Of a stretch of 64,000 bases of DNA, positions 52,552 through 63,454 are shown one piece after another. This DNA is from Pampus argenteus (Eukaryota > Chordata > Actinopteri > Scombriformes > Stromateidae), in NCBI GenBank assembly GCA_036937835.1, contig CM072861.1, positions 1,111,001 to 1,175,000 on the forward strand. The letters are read 5' to 3'. Numbering within the stretch: position 1 is the first letter of the stretch; every line of letters starts with the position of its first letter. The notes under the pieces are model-generated. The model saw only the letters and a list, made by a program, of their open reading frames with translations, searched no databases and had not been told where the DNA came from. Position numbers and translations under genes: made by a program.

Positions 52552-54247
52552 TTGTTGATGGCAAACATGGTTTTGATTGAAAATATTGCTCCTTGTTTAA
52601 GAAAAAATGTAGTTGTCAGTTTTGGCCTGAGAGAAAGCTATTTTTACAAATGTTACAGTAAAAGCTGCAGGAAGCTCTCAGATGTGAGTTTTTTGGTCCT
52701 AATCATTAGAAATCAGTTACTTGTTGATGGCAAACATGGTTTTGATTGAAAATATTGCTCCTTGTTTAAGCAAAATTGTAGTTGTCAGTTTTGGCCTGAG
52801 ACAAAGCTATTTTTACAAATATTACAGTAAAAGCTGCAGGAAGCTCTCAGAAGTGAGGTTTTTGGTCCTAATCATTAGAAATCAGTTACTTGTTGATGGC
52901 AAACATGGTTTTGATTGAAAATATTGCTCCTTGTTTAAGAAAAACTGTAGTTGTCAGTTTTGGCCTGAGAGAAAGCTATTTTTTATAAAAGTTACAGTAA
53001 AAGCTGCAGGAAGCTCTCAGAAGTGAGTTTTTTGGTCCTAATCATTAGAAATCAGTTACTTGTTAATGGCAAACATGGTTTTGATTGAAAATATTGCTCC
53101 TTGTTTAAGAAAAACTGTAGTTGTCAGTTTTGGCCTGAGACAAAGCTATTTTTTACAAATGTTACAGTAAAAGCTGCAGGAAACTCTAAGAAGTGAGTTT
53201 TTTGGTCCTAATCATTAGAAATCAGTTACTTGTTGATGGCAAACATGGTTTTGATTGAAAATATTGCTCCTTGTTTAAGAAAAAATGTAGTTGTCAGTTT
53301 TGGCCTGAGAGAAAGCTATTTTTACAAATGTTACAGTAAAAGCTGCAGGAAGCTCTCAGAAGTGAGTTTTTTGGTCCTAATCATTAGAAATCAGTTACTT
53401 GTTAATGGCAAACATGGTTTTGATTGAAAATATTGCTCCTTGTTTAAGAAAAACTGTAGTTGTCAGTTTTGGCCTGAGACAAAGCTATTTTTTACAAATG
53501 TTACAGTAAAAGCTGCAGGAAACTCTAAGAAGTGAGTTTTTTGGTCCTAATCATTAGAAATCAGTTACTTGTTGATGGCAAACATGGTTTTGATTGAAAA
53601 TATTGCTCCTTGTTTAGGAAAAACTGTAGTTGTCAGTTTTGGCCTGAGAGAAAGCTTTTTTTTACAAATGTTACAGTAAAAGCTGCAGGAAGCTCTCAGA
53701 AGTGAGGTTTTTGGTCCTAATCATTAGAAATCAGTTACTTGTTGATGGCAAACATGGTTTTGATTGAAAATATTGCTCCTTGTTTAAGAAAAACTGTAGT
53801 TGTCAGTTTTGGCCTGAGAGAAAGCTATTTTTTATATAAGTTACAGTAAAAGCTGCAGGAAGCTCTCAGAAGTGAGTTTTTTGGTCCTAATCATTAGAAA
53901 TCAGTTACTTGTTGATGGCAAACATGGTTTTGATTGAAAATATTGCTCCTTGTTTAAGAAAATCTGTAGTTGTCAGTTTTGGCCTGAGACAAAGCTATTT
54001 TTACAAATGTTACAGTAAAAGATGCAGGAAGCTCTCAGAAGTGAGTTTTTTGGTCCTAATCATTAGAAATCAGTTACTTGTTAATGGCAAACATGGTTTT
54101 GATTGAAAATATTGCTCCTTGTTTAAGAAAAACTGTAGTTGTCAGTTTTGGCCTGAGACAAAGCTATTTTTTACAAATGTTACAGTAAAAGCTGCAGGAA
54201 GCTCTCAGAAGTGAGTTTTTTGGTCCTAATCATTAGAAATCAGTTAC

Positions 54248-54425
54248 TTGTTAATGGCAAACATGGTTTTGATTGAAAATATTGCTCCTTGTTCAAGAAA
54301 AACTGTAGTTGTCAGTTTTGGCCTTCTCTCGCCGAGAGAAAGCTATTTTTACAAATGTTACAGTAAAAGCTGCAGGAAGCTCTTAGAAGTGAGTTTTTTG
54401 GTCCTAATCATTAGAAATCAGTTAC
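54248..54425 (+). repeat. Insertion monomer I-13 (178 bp)
   Basis: Perfect inverted repeat at 54324-54340. Preceded by a gagaca monomer and gttaatgg; followed by N. Confidence 0.92.
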
Positions 54426-54811
54426 TTGTTGATGGCAAACATGGTTTTGATTGAAAATATTGCTCCTTGTTTAAGAAAAAATGTAGTTGTCAGTTTTGGC
54501 CTGAGAGAAAGCTATTTTTACAAATGTTACAGTAAAAGCTGCAGGAAGCTCTCAGAAGTGAGTTTTTTGGTCCTAATCATTAGAAATCAGTTACTTGTTA
54601 ATGGCAAACATGGTTTTGATTGAAAATATTGCTCCTTGTTTAAGAAAAACTGTAGTTGTCAGTTTTGGCCTGAGACAAAGCTATTTTTTACAAATGTTAC
54701 AGTAAAAGCTGCAGGAAACTCTAAGAAGTGAGTTTTTTGGTCCTAATCATTAGAAATCAGTTACTTGTTGATGGCAAACATGGTTTTGATTGAAAATATT
54801 GCTCCTTGTTT

Positions 54812-55363
54812 AGGAAAAACTGTAGTTGTCAGTTTTGGCCTGAGAGAAAGCTTTTTTTTACAAATGTTACAGTAAAAGCTGCAGGAAGCTCTCAGAAGTG
54901 AGGTTTTTGGTCCTAATCATTAGAAATCAGTTACTTGTTGATGGCAAACATGGTTTTGATTGAAAATATTGCTCCTTGTTTAAGAAAAACTGTAGTTGTC
55001 AGTTTTGGCCTGAGAGAAAGCTATTTTTTATATAAGTTACAGTAAAAGCTGCAGGAAGCTCTCAGAAGTGAGTTTTTTGGTCCTAATCATTAGAAATCAG
55101 TTACTTGTTGATGGCAAACATGGTTTTGATTGAAAATATTGCTCCTTGTTTAAGAAAATCTGTAGTTGTCAGTTTTGGCCTGAGACAAAGCTATTTTTAC
55201 AAATGTTACAGTAAAAGATGCAGGAAGCTCTCAGAAGTGAGTTTTTTGGTCCTAATCATTAGAAATCAGTTACTTGTTAATGGCAAACATGGTTTTGATT
55301 GAAAATATTGCTCCTTGTTTAAGAAAAACTGTAGTTGTCAGTTTTGGCCTGAGACAAAGCTAT
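54812..55363 (+). repeat. Spacer between the two 4,933-bp-period copies
   Basis: It holds the tttagg eight-T, U, S and part of the following monomer. It is the second, incomplete copy of the 1,196-bp 7-mer that starts at 53230 and is absent at the matching place in copy 2. It therefore marks either a later local duplication or a different exchange endpoint. Confidence 0.85.
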
Positions 55364-57306
55364 TTTTTACAAATGTTACAGTAAAAGCTGCAGGAAGCTC
55401 TCAGAAGTGAGTTTTTTGGTCCTAATCATTAGAAATCAGTTACTTGTTAATGGCAAACATGGTTTTGATTGAAAATATTGCTCCTTGTTTAAGAAAAACT
55501 GTAGTTGTCAGTTTTGGCCTGAGACAAAGCTATTTTTTACAAATGTTACAGTAAGAGCTGCAGGAAGCTCTCAGAAGTGAGTTTTTTGGTCCTAATCAGT
55601 AGAAATCAGTTACTTGTTGATGGCAAACATGGTTTTGATTGAAAATATTGCTCCTTGTTTAAGAACATCTGTAGTTGTCAGTTTTGGCCTGAGACAAAGC
55701 TATTTTTACAAATGTTACAGTAAAAGCTGCAGGAAGCTCTCAGAAGTGAGTTTTTTGGTCCTAATCATTAGAAATCAGTTACTTGTTGATGGCAAACATG
55801 GTTTTGATTGAAAATATTGCTCCTTGTTTAAGAAAAACTGTAGTTGTCAGTTTTGGCCTGAGAGAAAGCTAGTTTTACAAATGTTACAGTAAAAGCTGCA
55901 GGAAGCTCTCAGAAGTGAGTTTTTTGGTCCTAATCATTAGAAATCAGTTACTTGTTAATGGCAAACATGGTTTTGATTGAAAATATTGCTCCTTCCTTAA
56001 GAAAATCTGTAGTTGTCAGTTTTGGCCTGAGAGAAAGCTATTTTTTATAAAAGTTACAGTAAAAGCTGCAGGAAGCTCTCTGAAGTGAGTTTTTTGGTCC
56101 TAATCATTAGAAATCAGTTACTTGTTGATGGCAAACATGGTTTTGATTGAAAATATTGCTCCTTGTTTAAGAAAATCTGTAGTTGTCAGTTTTGGCCTGA
56201 GACAAAGCTATTTTTACAAATGTTACAGTAAAAGCTGCAGGAAGCTCTCAGAAGTGGGTTTTTTGGTCCTAATCATTAGAAATCAGTTACTTGTTGATGG
56301 CAAACATGGTTTTGATTGAAAATATTGCTCCTTGTTTAAGAAAATCTGTAGTTGTCAGTTTTGGCCTGAGACAAAGCTATTTTTACAAATGTTACAGTAA
56401 AAGCTGCAGGAAGCTCTCAGAAGTGAGTTTTTTGGTCCTAATCATTAGAAATCAGTTACTTGTTAATGGCAAACATGGTTTTGATTGAAAATATTGCTCC
56501 TTCTTTAAGAAAATCTGTAGTTGTCAGTTTTGGCCTGAGACAAAGCTATTTTTTACAAATGTTACAGTAAAAGCTGCAGGAAGCTCTCAGAAGTGAGTTT
56601 TTTGGTCCTAATCATTAGAAATCAGTTACTTGTTGATGGCAAACATGGTTTTGATTGAAAATATTGCTCCTTGTTTAAGAAAAACTGTAGTTGTCAGTTT
56701 TGGCCTGAGAAAATGCTATTTTTACAAGTGTTACAGTAAAAGCTGCAGGAAGCTCTCAGAAGTGAGTTTTTTGGTCCTAATCATTAGAAATCAGTTACTT
56801 GTTGATGGCAAACATGGTTTTGATTGAAAATATTGCTCCTTGTTTAAGAAAATCTGTAGTTGTCAGTTTTGGCCTCAGACAAAGCTATTTTTACAAATGT
56901 TACAGTAAAAGATGCAGGAAGCTATCAGAAGTGAGTTTTTTGGTCCTAATCATTAGAAATCAGTTACTTGTTAATGGCAAACATGGTTTTGATTGAAAAT
57001 ATTGCTCCTTGTTTAAGAAAAACTGTAGTTGTCAGTTTTGGCCTGAGACAAAGCTATTTTTTACAAATGTTACAGTAAAAGCTGCAGGAAACCCTAAGAA
57101 GTGAGTTTTTTGGTCCTAATCATTAGAAATCAGTTACTTGTTGATGGCAAACATGGTTTTGATTGAAAATATTGCTACTTGTTTAAGAAGAACTGTAGTT
57201 GTCAGTTTTGGCCTGAGAGAAGGCTATTTTTACAAATGTTACAGTAAAAGCTGCAGGAAGCTCTCAGAAGTGAGTTTTTTGGTCCTAATCATTAGAAATC
57301 AGTTAC

Positions 57307-57484
57307 TTGTTGATGGCAAACATGGTTTTGATTGAAAATATTGCTCCTTGTTCAAGAAAAACTGTAGTTGTCAGTTTTGGCCTTCTCTCGCCGAGACAAA
57401 GCTATTTTTACAAATGTTACAGTAAAAGCTGCAGGAAGCTCTTAGAAGTGAGTTTTTTGGTCCTAATCATTAGAAATCAGTTAC
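57307..57484 (+). repeat. Insertion monomer I-14 (178 bp)
   Basis: Duplicate of I-12 at 4,933 bp, including its gagacaa change. Inverted repeat at 57383-57399. Confidence 0.9.
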
Positions 57485-59180
57485 TTGTTGATGGCAAACA
57501 TGGTTTTGATTGAAAATATTGCTCCTTGTTTAAGAAAAAATGTAGTTGTCAGTTTTGGCCTGAGAGAAAGCTATTTTTACAAATGTTACAGTAAAAGCTG
57601 CAGGAAGCTCTCAGATGTGAGTTTTTTGGTCCTAATCATTAGAAATCAGTTACTTGTTGATGGCAAACATGGTTTTGATTGAAAATATTGCTCCTTGTTT
57701 AAGCAAAATTGTAGTTGTCAGTTTTGGCCTGAGACAAAGCTATTTTTACAAATATTACAGTAAAAGCTGCAGGAAGCTCTCAGAAGTGAGGTTTTTGGTC
57801 CTAATCATTAGAAATCAGTTACTTGTTGATGGCAAACATGGTTTTGATTGAAAATATTGCTCCTTGTTTAAGAAAAACTGTAGTTGTCAGTTTTGGCCTG
57901 AGAGAAAGCTATTTTTTATAAAAGTTACAGTAAAAGCTGCAGGAAGCTCTCAGAAGTGAGTTTTTTGGTCCTAATCATTAGAAATCAGTTACTTGTTAAT
58001 GGCAAACATGGTTTTGATTGAAAATATTGCTCCTTGTTTAAGAAAAACTGTAGTTGTCAGTTTTGGCCTGAGACAAAGCTATTTTTTACAAATGTTACAG
58101 TAAAAGCTGCAGGAAACTCTAAGAAGTGAGTTTTTTGGTCCTAATCATTAGAAATCAGTTACTTGTTGATGGCAAACATGGTTTTGATTGAAAATATTGC
58201 TCCTTGTTTAAGAAAAAATGTAGTTGTCAGTTTTGGCCTGAGAGAAAGCTATTTTTACAAATGTTACAGTAAAAGCTGCAGGAAGCTCTCAGAAGTGAGT
58301 TTTTTGGTCCTAATCATTAGAAATCAGTTACTTGTTAATGGCAAACATGGTTTTGATTGAAAATATTGCTCCTTGTTTAAGAAAAACTGTAGTTGTCAGT
58401 TTTGGCCTGAGACAAAGCTATTTTTTACAAATGTTACAGTAAAAGCTGCAGGAAACTCTAAGAAGTGAGTTTTTTGGTCCTAATCATTAGAAATCAGTTA
58501 CTTGTTGATGGCAAACATGGTTTTGATTGAAAATATTGCTCCTTGTTTAGGAAAAACTGTAGTTGTCAGTTTTGGCCTGAGAGAAAGCTTTTTTTTACAA
58601 ATGTTACAGTAAAAGCTGCAGGAAGCTCTCAGAAGTGAGGTTTTTGGTCCTAATCATTAGAAATCAGTTACTTGTTGATGGCAAACATGGTTTTGATTGA
58701 AAATATTGCTCCTTGTTTAAGAAAAACTGTAGTTGTCAGTTTTGGCCTGAGAGAAAGCTATTTTTTATATAAGTTACAGTAAAAGCTGCAGGAAGCTCTC
58801 AGAAGTGAGTTTTTTGGTCCTAATCATTAGAAATCAGTTACTTGTTGATGGCAAACATGGTTTTGATTGAAAATATTGCTCCTTGTTTAAGAAAATCTGT
58901 AGTTGTCAGTTTTGGCCTGAGACAAAGCTATTTTTACAAATGTTACAGTAAAAGATGCAGGAAGCTCTCAGAAGTGAGTTTTTTGGTCCTAATCATTAGA
59001 AATCAGTTACTTGTTAATGGCAAACATGGTTTTGATTGAAAATATTGCTCCTTGTTTAAGAAAAACTGTAGTTGTCAGTTTTGGCCTGAGACAAAGCTAT
59101 TTTTTACAAATGTTACAGTAAAAGCTGCAGGAAGCTCTCAGAAGTGAGTTTTTTGGTCCTAATCATTAGAAATCAGTTAC

Positions 59181-59358
59181 TTGTTAATGGCAAACATGGT
59201 TTTGATTGAAAATATTGCTCCTTGTTCAAGAAAAACTGTAGTTGTCAGTTTTGGCCTTCTCTCGCCGAGAGAAAGCTATTTTTACAAATGTTACAGTAAA
59301 AGCTGCAGGAAGCTCTTAGAAGTGAGTTTTTTGGTCCTAATCATTAGAAATCAGTTAC
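59181..59358 (+). repeat. Insertion monomer I-15 (178 bp)
   Basis: Duplicate of I-13 at 4,933 bp. Perfect inverted repeat at 59257-59273. Confidence 0.92.
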
Positions 59359-59697
59359 TTGTTGATGGCAAACATGGTTTTGATTGAAAATATTGCTCCT
59401 TGTTTAAGAAAAAATGTAGTTGTCAGTTTTGGCCTGAGAGAAAGCTATTTTTACAAATGTTACAGTAAAAGCTGCAGGAAGCTCTCAGAAGTGAGTTTTT
59501 TGGTCCTAATCATTAGAAATCAGTTACTTGTTAATGGCAAACATGGTTTTGATTGAAAATATTGCTCCTTGTTTAAGAAAAACTGTAGTTGTCAGTTTTG
59601 GCCTGAGACAAAGCTATTTTTTACAAATGTTACAGTAAAAGCTGCAGGAAACTCTAAGAAGTGAGTTTTTTGGTCCTAATCATTAGAAATCAGTTAC

Positions 59698-59875
59698 TTG
59701 TTGATGGCAAACATGGTTTTGATTGAAAATATTGCTCCTTGTTCAAGAAAAACTGTAGTTGTCAGTTTTGGCCTTCTCTCGCCGAGAGAAAGCTATTTTT
59801 ACAAATGTTACAGTAAAAGCTGCAGGAAGCTCTTAGAAGTGAGTTTTTTGGTCCTAATCATTAGAAATCAGTTAC
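59698..59875 (+). repeat. Insertion monomer I-16 (178 bp)
   Basis: Perfect inverted repeat at 59774-59790. It lies only three monomers after I-15, just past the end of the 4,933-bp-period match. Confidence 0.92.
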
Positions 59876-61400
59876 TTGTTGATGGCAAACATGGTTTTGA
59901 TTGAAAATATTGCTCCTTGTTTAAGAAAAAATGTAGTTGTAAGTTTTGGCCTGAGACAAAGCTATTTTTACAAATGTTACAGTAAAAGCTGCAGGAAGCT
60001 CTCAGATGTGAGTTTTTTGGTCCTAATCATTAGAAATCAGTTACTTGTTGATGGCAAACATGGTTTTGATTGAAAATATTGCTCCTTGTTTAAGCAAAAT
60101 TGTAGTTGTCAGATTTGGCCTGAGACAAAGCTATTTTTACAAATATTACAGTAAAAGCTGCAGGAAGCTCTCAGAAGTGAGGTTTTTGGTCCTAATCATT
60201 AGAAATCAGTTACTTGTTAATGGCAAACATGGTTTTGATTGAAAATATTGCTCCTTGTTTAAGAAAAACTGTAGTTGTCAGTTTTGGCCTGAGACAAAGC
60301 TATTTTTTACAAATGTTACAGTAAAAGCTGCAGGAAACTCTAAGAAGTGAGTTTTTTGGTCCTAATCATTAGAAATCAGTTACTTGTTGATGGCAAACAT
60401 GGTTTTGATTGAAAATATTGCTCCTTGTTTAAGAAAAAATGTAGTTGTCAGTTTTGGCCTGAGAGAAAGCTATTTTTACAAATGTTACAGTAAAAGCTGC
60501 AGGAAGCTCTCAGAAGTGAGTTTTTTGGTCCTAATCATTAGAAATCAGTTACTTGTTAATGGCAAACATGGTTTTGATTGAAAATATTGCTCCTTGTTTA
60601 AGAAAAACTGTAGTTGTCAGTTTTGGCCTGAGACAAAGCTATTTTTTACAAATGTTACAGTAAAAGCTGCAGGAAACTCTAAGAAGTGAGTTTTTTGGTC
60701 CTAATCATTAGAAATCAGTTACTTGTTGATGGCAAACATGGTTTTGATTGAAAATATTGCTCCTTGTTTAGGAAAAACTGTAGTTGTCAGTTTTGGCCTG
60801 AGAGAAAGCTTTTTTTTACAAATGTTACAGTAAAAGCTGCAGGAAGCTCTCAGAAGTGAGGTTTTTGGTCCTAATCATTAGAAATCAGTTACTTGTTGAT
60901 GGCAAACATGGTTTTGATTGAAAATATTGCTCCTTGTTTAAGAAAAACTGTAGTTGTCAGTTTTGGCCTGAGAGAAAGCTATTTTTTATATAAGTTACAG
61001 TAAAAGCTGCAGGAAGCTCTCAGAAGTGAGTTTTTTGGTCCTAATCATTAGAAATCAGTTACCTGTTGATGGCAAACATGGTTTTGATTGAAAATATTGC
61101 TCCTTGTTTAAGAAAATCTGTAGTTGTCAGTTTTGGCCTGAGACAAAGCTATTTTTACAAATGTTACAGTAAAAGCTGCAGGAAGCTCTCAGAAGTGAGT
61201 TTTTTGGTCCTAATCATTAGAAATCAGTTACTTGTTGATGGCAAACATGGTTTTGATTGAAAATATTGCTACTTGTTTAAGAAGAACTGTAGTTGTCAGT
61301 TTTGGCCTGAGAGAAGGCTATTTTTACAAATGTTACAGTAAAAGCTGCAGGAAGCTCTCAGAAGTGAGTTTTTTGGTCCTAATCATTATAAATCAGTTAC
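59744..61400 (+). repeat. Irregular monomer mosaic
   Basis: The rest of an I monomer is followed by N (with gtaagttttgg), K (with cagatttgg), D, N, D, tttagg with eight Ts, U, S (with cacctgttg variation near 61060) and A. N-D-tttagg-U at 60384-61060 is a third instance of the run found at 53230 and 58163. Confidence 0.86.
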
Positions 61401-61578
61401 TTGTTGATGGCAAACATGGTTTTGATTGAAAATATTGCTCCTTGTTCAAGAAAAACTGTAGTTGTCAGTTTTGGCCTTCTCTCGCCGAGAGAAAGCTATT
61501 TTTACAAATGTTACAGTAAAAGCTGCAGGAAGCTCTTAGAAGTGAGTTTTTTGGTCCTAATCATTAGAAATCAGTTAC
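61401..61578 (+). repeat. Insertion monomer I-17 (178 bp)
   Basis: Perfect inverted repeat at 61477-61493. Followed by A rather than N, unlike the first sixteen. Confidence 0.92.
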
Positions 61579-62427
61579 TTGTTGATGGCAAACATGGTTT
61601 TGATTGAAAATATTGCTACTTGTTTAAGAAGAACTGTAGTTGTCAGTTTTGGCCTGAGAGAAGGCTATTTTTACAAATGTTACAGTAAAAGCTGCAGGAA
61701 GCTCTCAGAAGTGAGTTTTTTGGTCCTAATCATTAGAAATCAGTTACTTGTTGATGGCAAACATGGTTTTGATTGAAAATATTGCTCCTTGTTCAAGAAA
61801 AACTGTAGTTGTCAGTTTTGGCCTGAGAGAAAGCTATTTTTTATAAAAGTTACAGTAAAAGCTGCAGGAAGCTCTCAGAAGTGAGTTTGTTGGTCCTAAT
61901 CATTAGAAATCAGTTACTTGTTAATGGCAAACATGGTTTTGATTGAAAATATTGCTCCTTGTTTAAGAAAAACTGTAGTTGTCAGTTTTGGCCTGAGACA
62001 AAGCTATTTTTTACAAATGTTACAGTAAAAGCTGCAGGAAACTCTAAGAAGTGAGTTTTTTGGTCCTAATCATTAGAAATCAGTTACTTGTTAATGGCAA
62101 ACATGGTTTTGATTGAAAATATTGCTCCTTGTTTAAGAAAAACTGTAGTTGTCAGTTTTGGCCTGAGACAAAGCTATTTTTTACAAATGTTACAGTAAAA
62201 GCTGCAGGAAGCTCTCAGAAGTGAGGTTTTTGGTCCTAATCATTAGAAATCAGTTACTTGTTGATGGCAAACATGGTTTTGATTGAAAATATTGCTCCTT
62301 GTTTAAGAAAAACTGTAGTTGTCAGTTTTGGCCTGAGAGAAAGCTATTTTTTATATAAGTTACAGTAAAAGCTGCAGGAAGCTCTCAGAAGTGAGTTTTT
62401 TGGTCCTAATCATTAGAAATCAGTTAC
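61401..62427 (+). repeat. 6-mer I-A-W-D-plain-U, copy 1 (1,027 bp)
   Basis: Six monomers: I, A, a W that starts with ttcaag and is followed by gagtttgttgg, D, a gagaca monomer with agtgaggttttt, and U. The I, A and hybrid W recur 1,027 bp later. Confidence 0.89.
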
Positions 62428-62605
62428 TTGTTGATGGCAAACATGGTTTTGATTGAAAATATTGCTCCTTGTTCAAGAAAAACTGTAGTTGTCAGTTTTG
62501 GCCTTCTCTCGCCGAGAGAAAGCTATTTTTACAAATGTTACAGTAAAAGCTGCAGGAAGCTCTTAGAAGTGAGTTTTTTGGTCCTAATCATTAGAAATCA
62601 GTTAC
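62428..62605 (+). repeat. Insertion monomer I-18 (178 bp)
   Basis: Duplicate of I-17 at an offset of 1,027 bp. Perfect inverted repeat at 62504-62520; also followed by A. Confidence 0.92.
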
Positions 62606-63454
62606 TTGTTGATGGCAAACATGGTTTTGATTGAAAATATTGCTACTTGTTTAAGAAGAACTGTAGTTGTCAGTTTTGGCCTGAGAGAAGGCTATTTTTA
62701 CAAATGTTACAGTAAAAGCTGCAGGAAGCTCTCAGAAGTGAGTTTTTTGGTCCTAATCATTAGAAATCAGTTACTTGTTGATGGCAAACATGGTTTTGAT
62801 TGAAAATATTGCTCCTTGTTCAAGAAAAACTGTAGTTGTCAGTTTTGGCCTGAGAGAAAGCTATTTTTTATAAAAGTTACAGTAAAAGCTGCAGGAAGCT
62901 CTCAGAAGTGAGTTTGTTGGTCCTAATCATTAGAAATCAGTTACTTGTTAATGGCAAACATGGTTTTGATTGAAAATATTGCTCCTTGTTTAAGAAAAAC
63001 TGTAGTTGTCAGTTTTGGCCTGAGACAAAGCTATTTTTTACAAATGTTACAGTAAAAGCTGCAGGAAACTCTAAGAAGTGAGTTTTTTGGTCCTAATCAT
63101 TAGAAATCAGTTACTTGTTAATGGCAAACATGGTTTTGATTGAAAATATTGCTCCTTGTTTAAGAAAAACTGTAGTTGTCAGTTTTGGCCTGAGACAAAG
63201 CTATTTTTTACAAATGTTACAGTAAAAGCTGCAGGAAACTCTAAGAAGTGAGTTTTTTGGTCCTAATCATTAGAAATCAGTTACTTGTTGATGGCAAACA
63301 TGGTTTTGATTGAAAATATTGCTCCTTGTTTAGGAAAAACTGTAGTTGTCAGTTTTGGCCTGAGAGAAAGCTATTTTTTATATAAGTTACAGTAAAAGCT
63401 GCAGGAAGCTCTCAGAAGTGAGTTTTTTGGTCCTAATCATTAGAAATCAGTTAC
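62428..63454 (+). repeat. 6-mer I-A-W-D-D-U, copy 2 (1,027 bp)
   Basis: It matches copy 1 closely through the fifth monomer, to about 63230. There it has gaaactctaaga instead of gaagctctcaga, and its last U carries tttagg. Confidence 0.88.

Larger units (their letters stand above)
50431..54811 (+). repeat. 4.38-kb repeated segment, copy 1 (period 4,933 bp)
   Basis: It shares many private changes with 55364-59743, including gtaagagctg, aagaacatctg, gctagttttac, ccttccttaag, gctctctgaag, agtgggtttttt, acaagtgttac, gcctcagac and gctatcaga. It includes the cassette gagaaaatgc-S-D-A-I-N-K seen also at 24.2 kb. A 1,196-bp 7-mer inside it (53230-54425) is partly repeated immediately after, at 54426. 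Confidence 0.93.
55364..59743 (+). repeat. 4.38-kb repeated segment, copy 2 (period 4,933 bp)
   Basis: This matches 50431-54811 with a constant 4,933-bp offset; no difference was noticed by eye. The match ends where ttcaag (59744) replaces tttagg (54811) and an extra I monomer follows. Confidence 0.93.
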
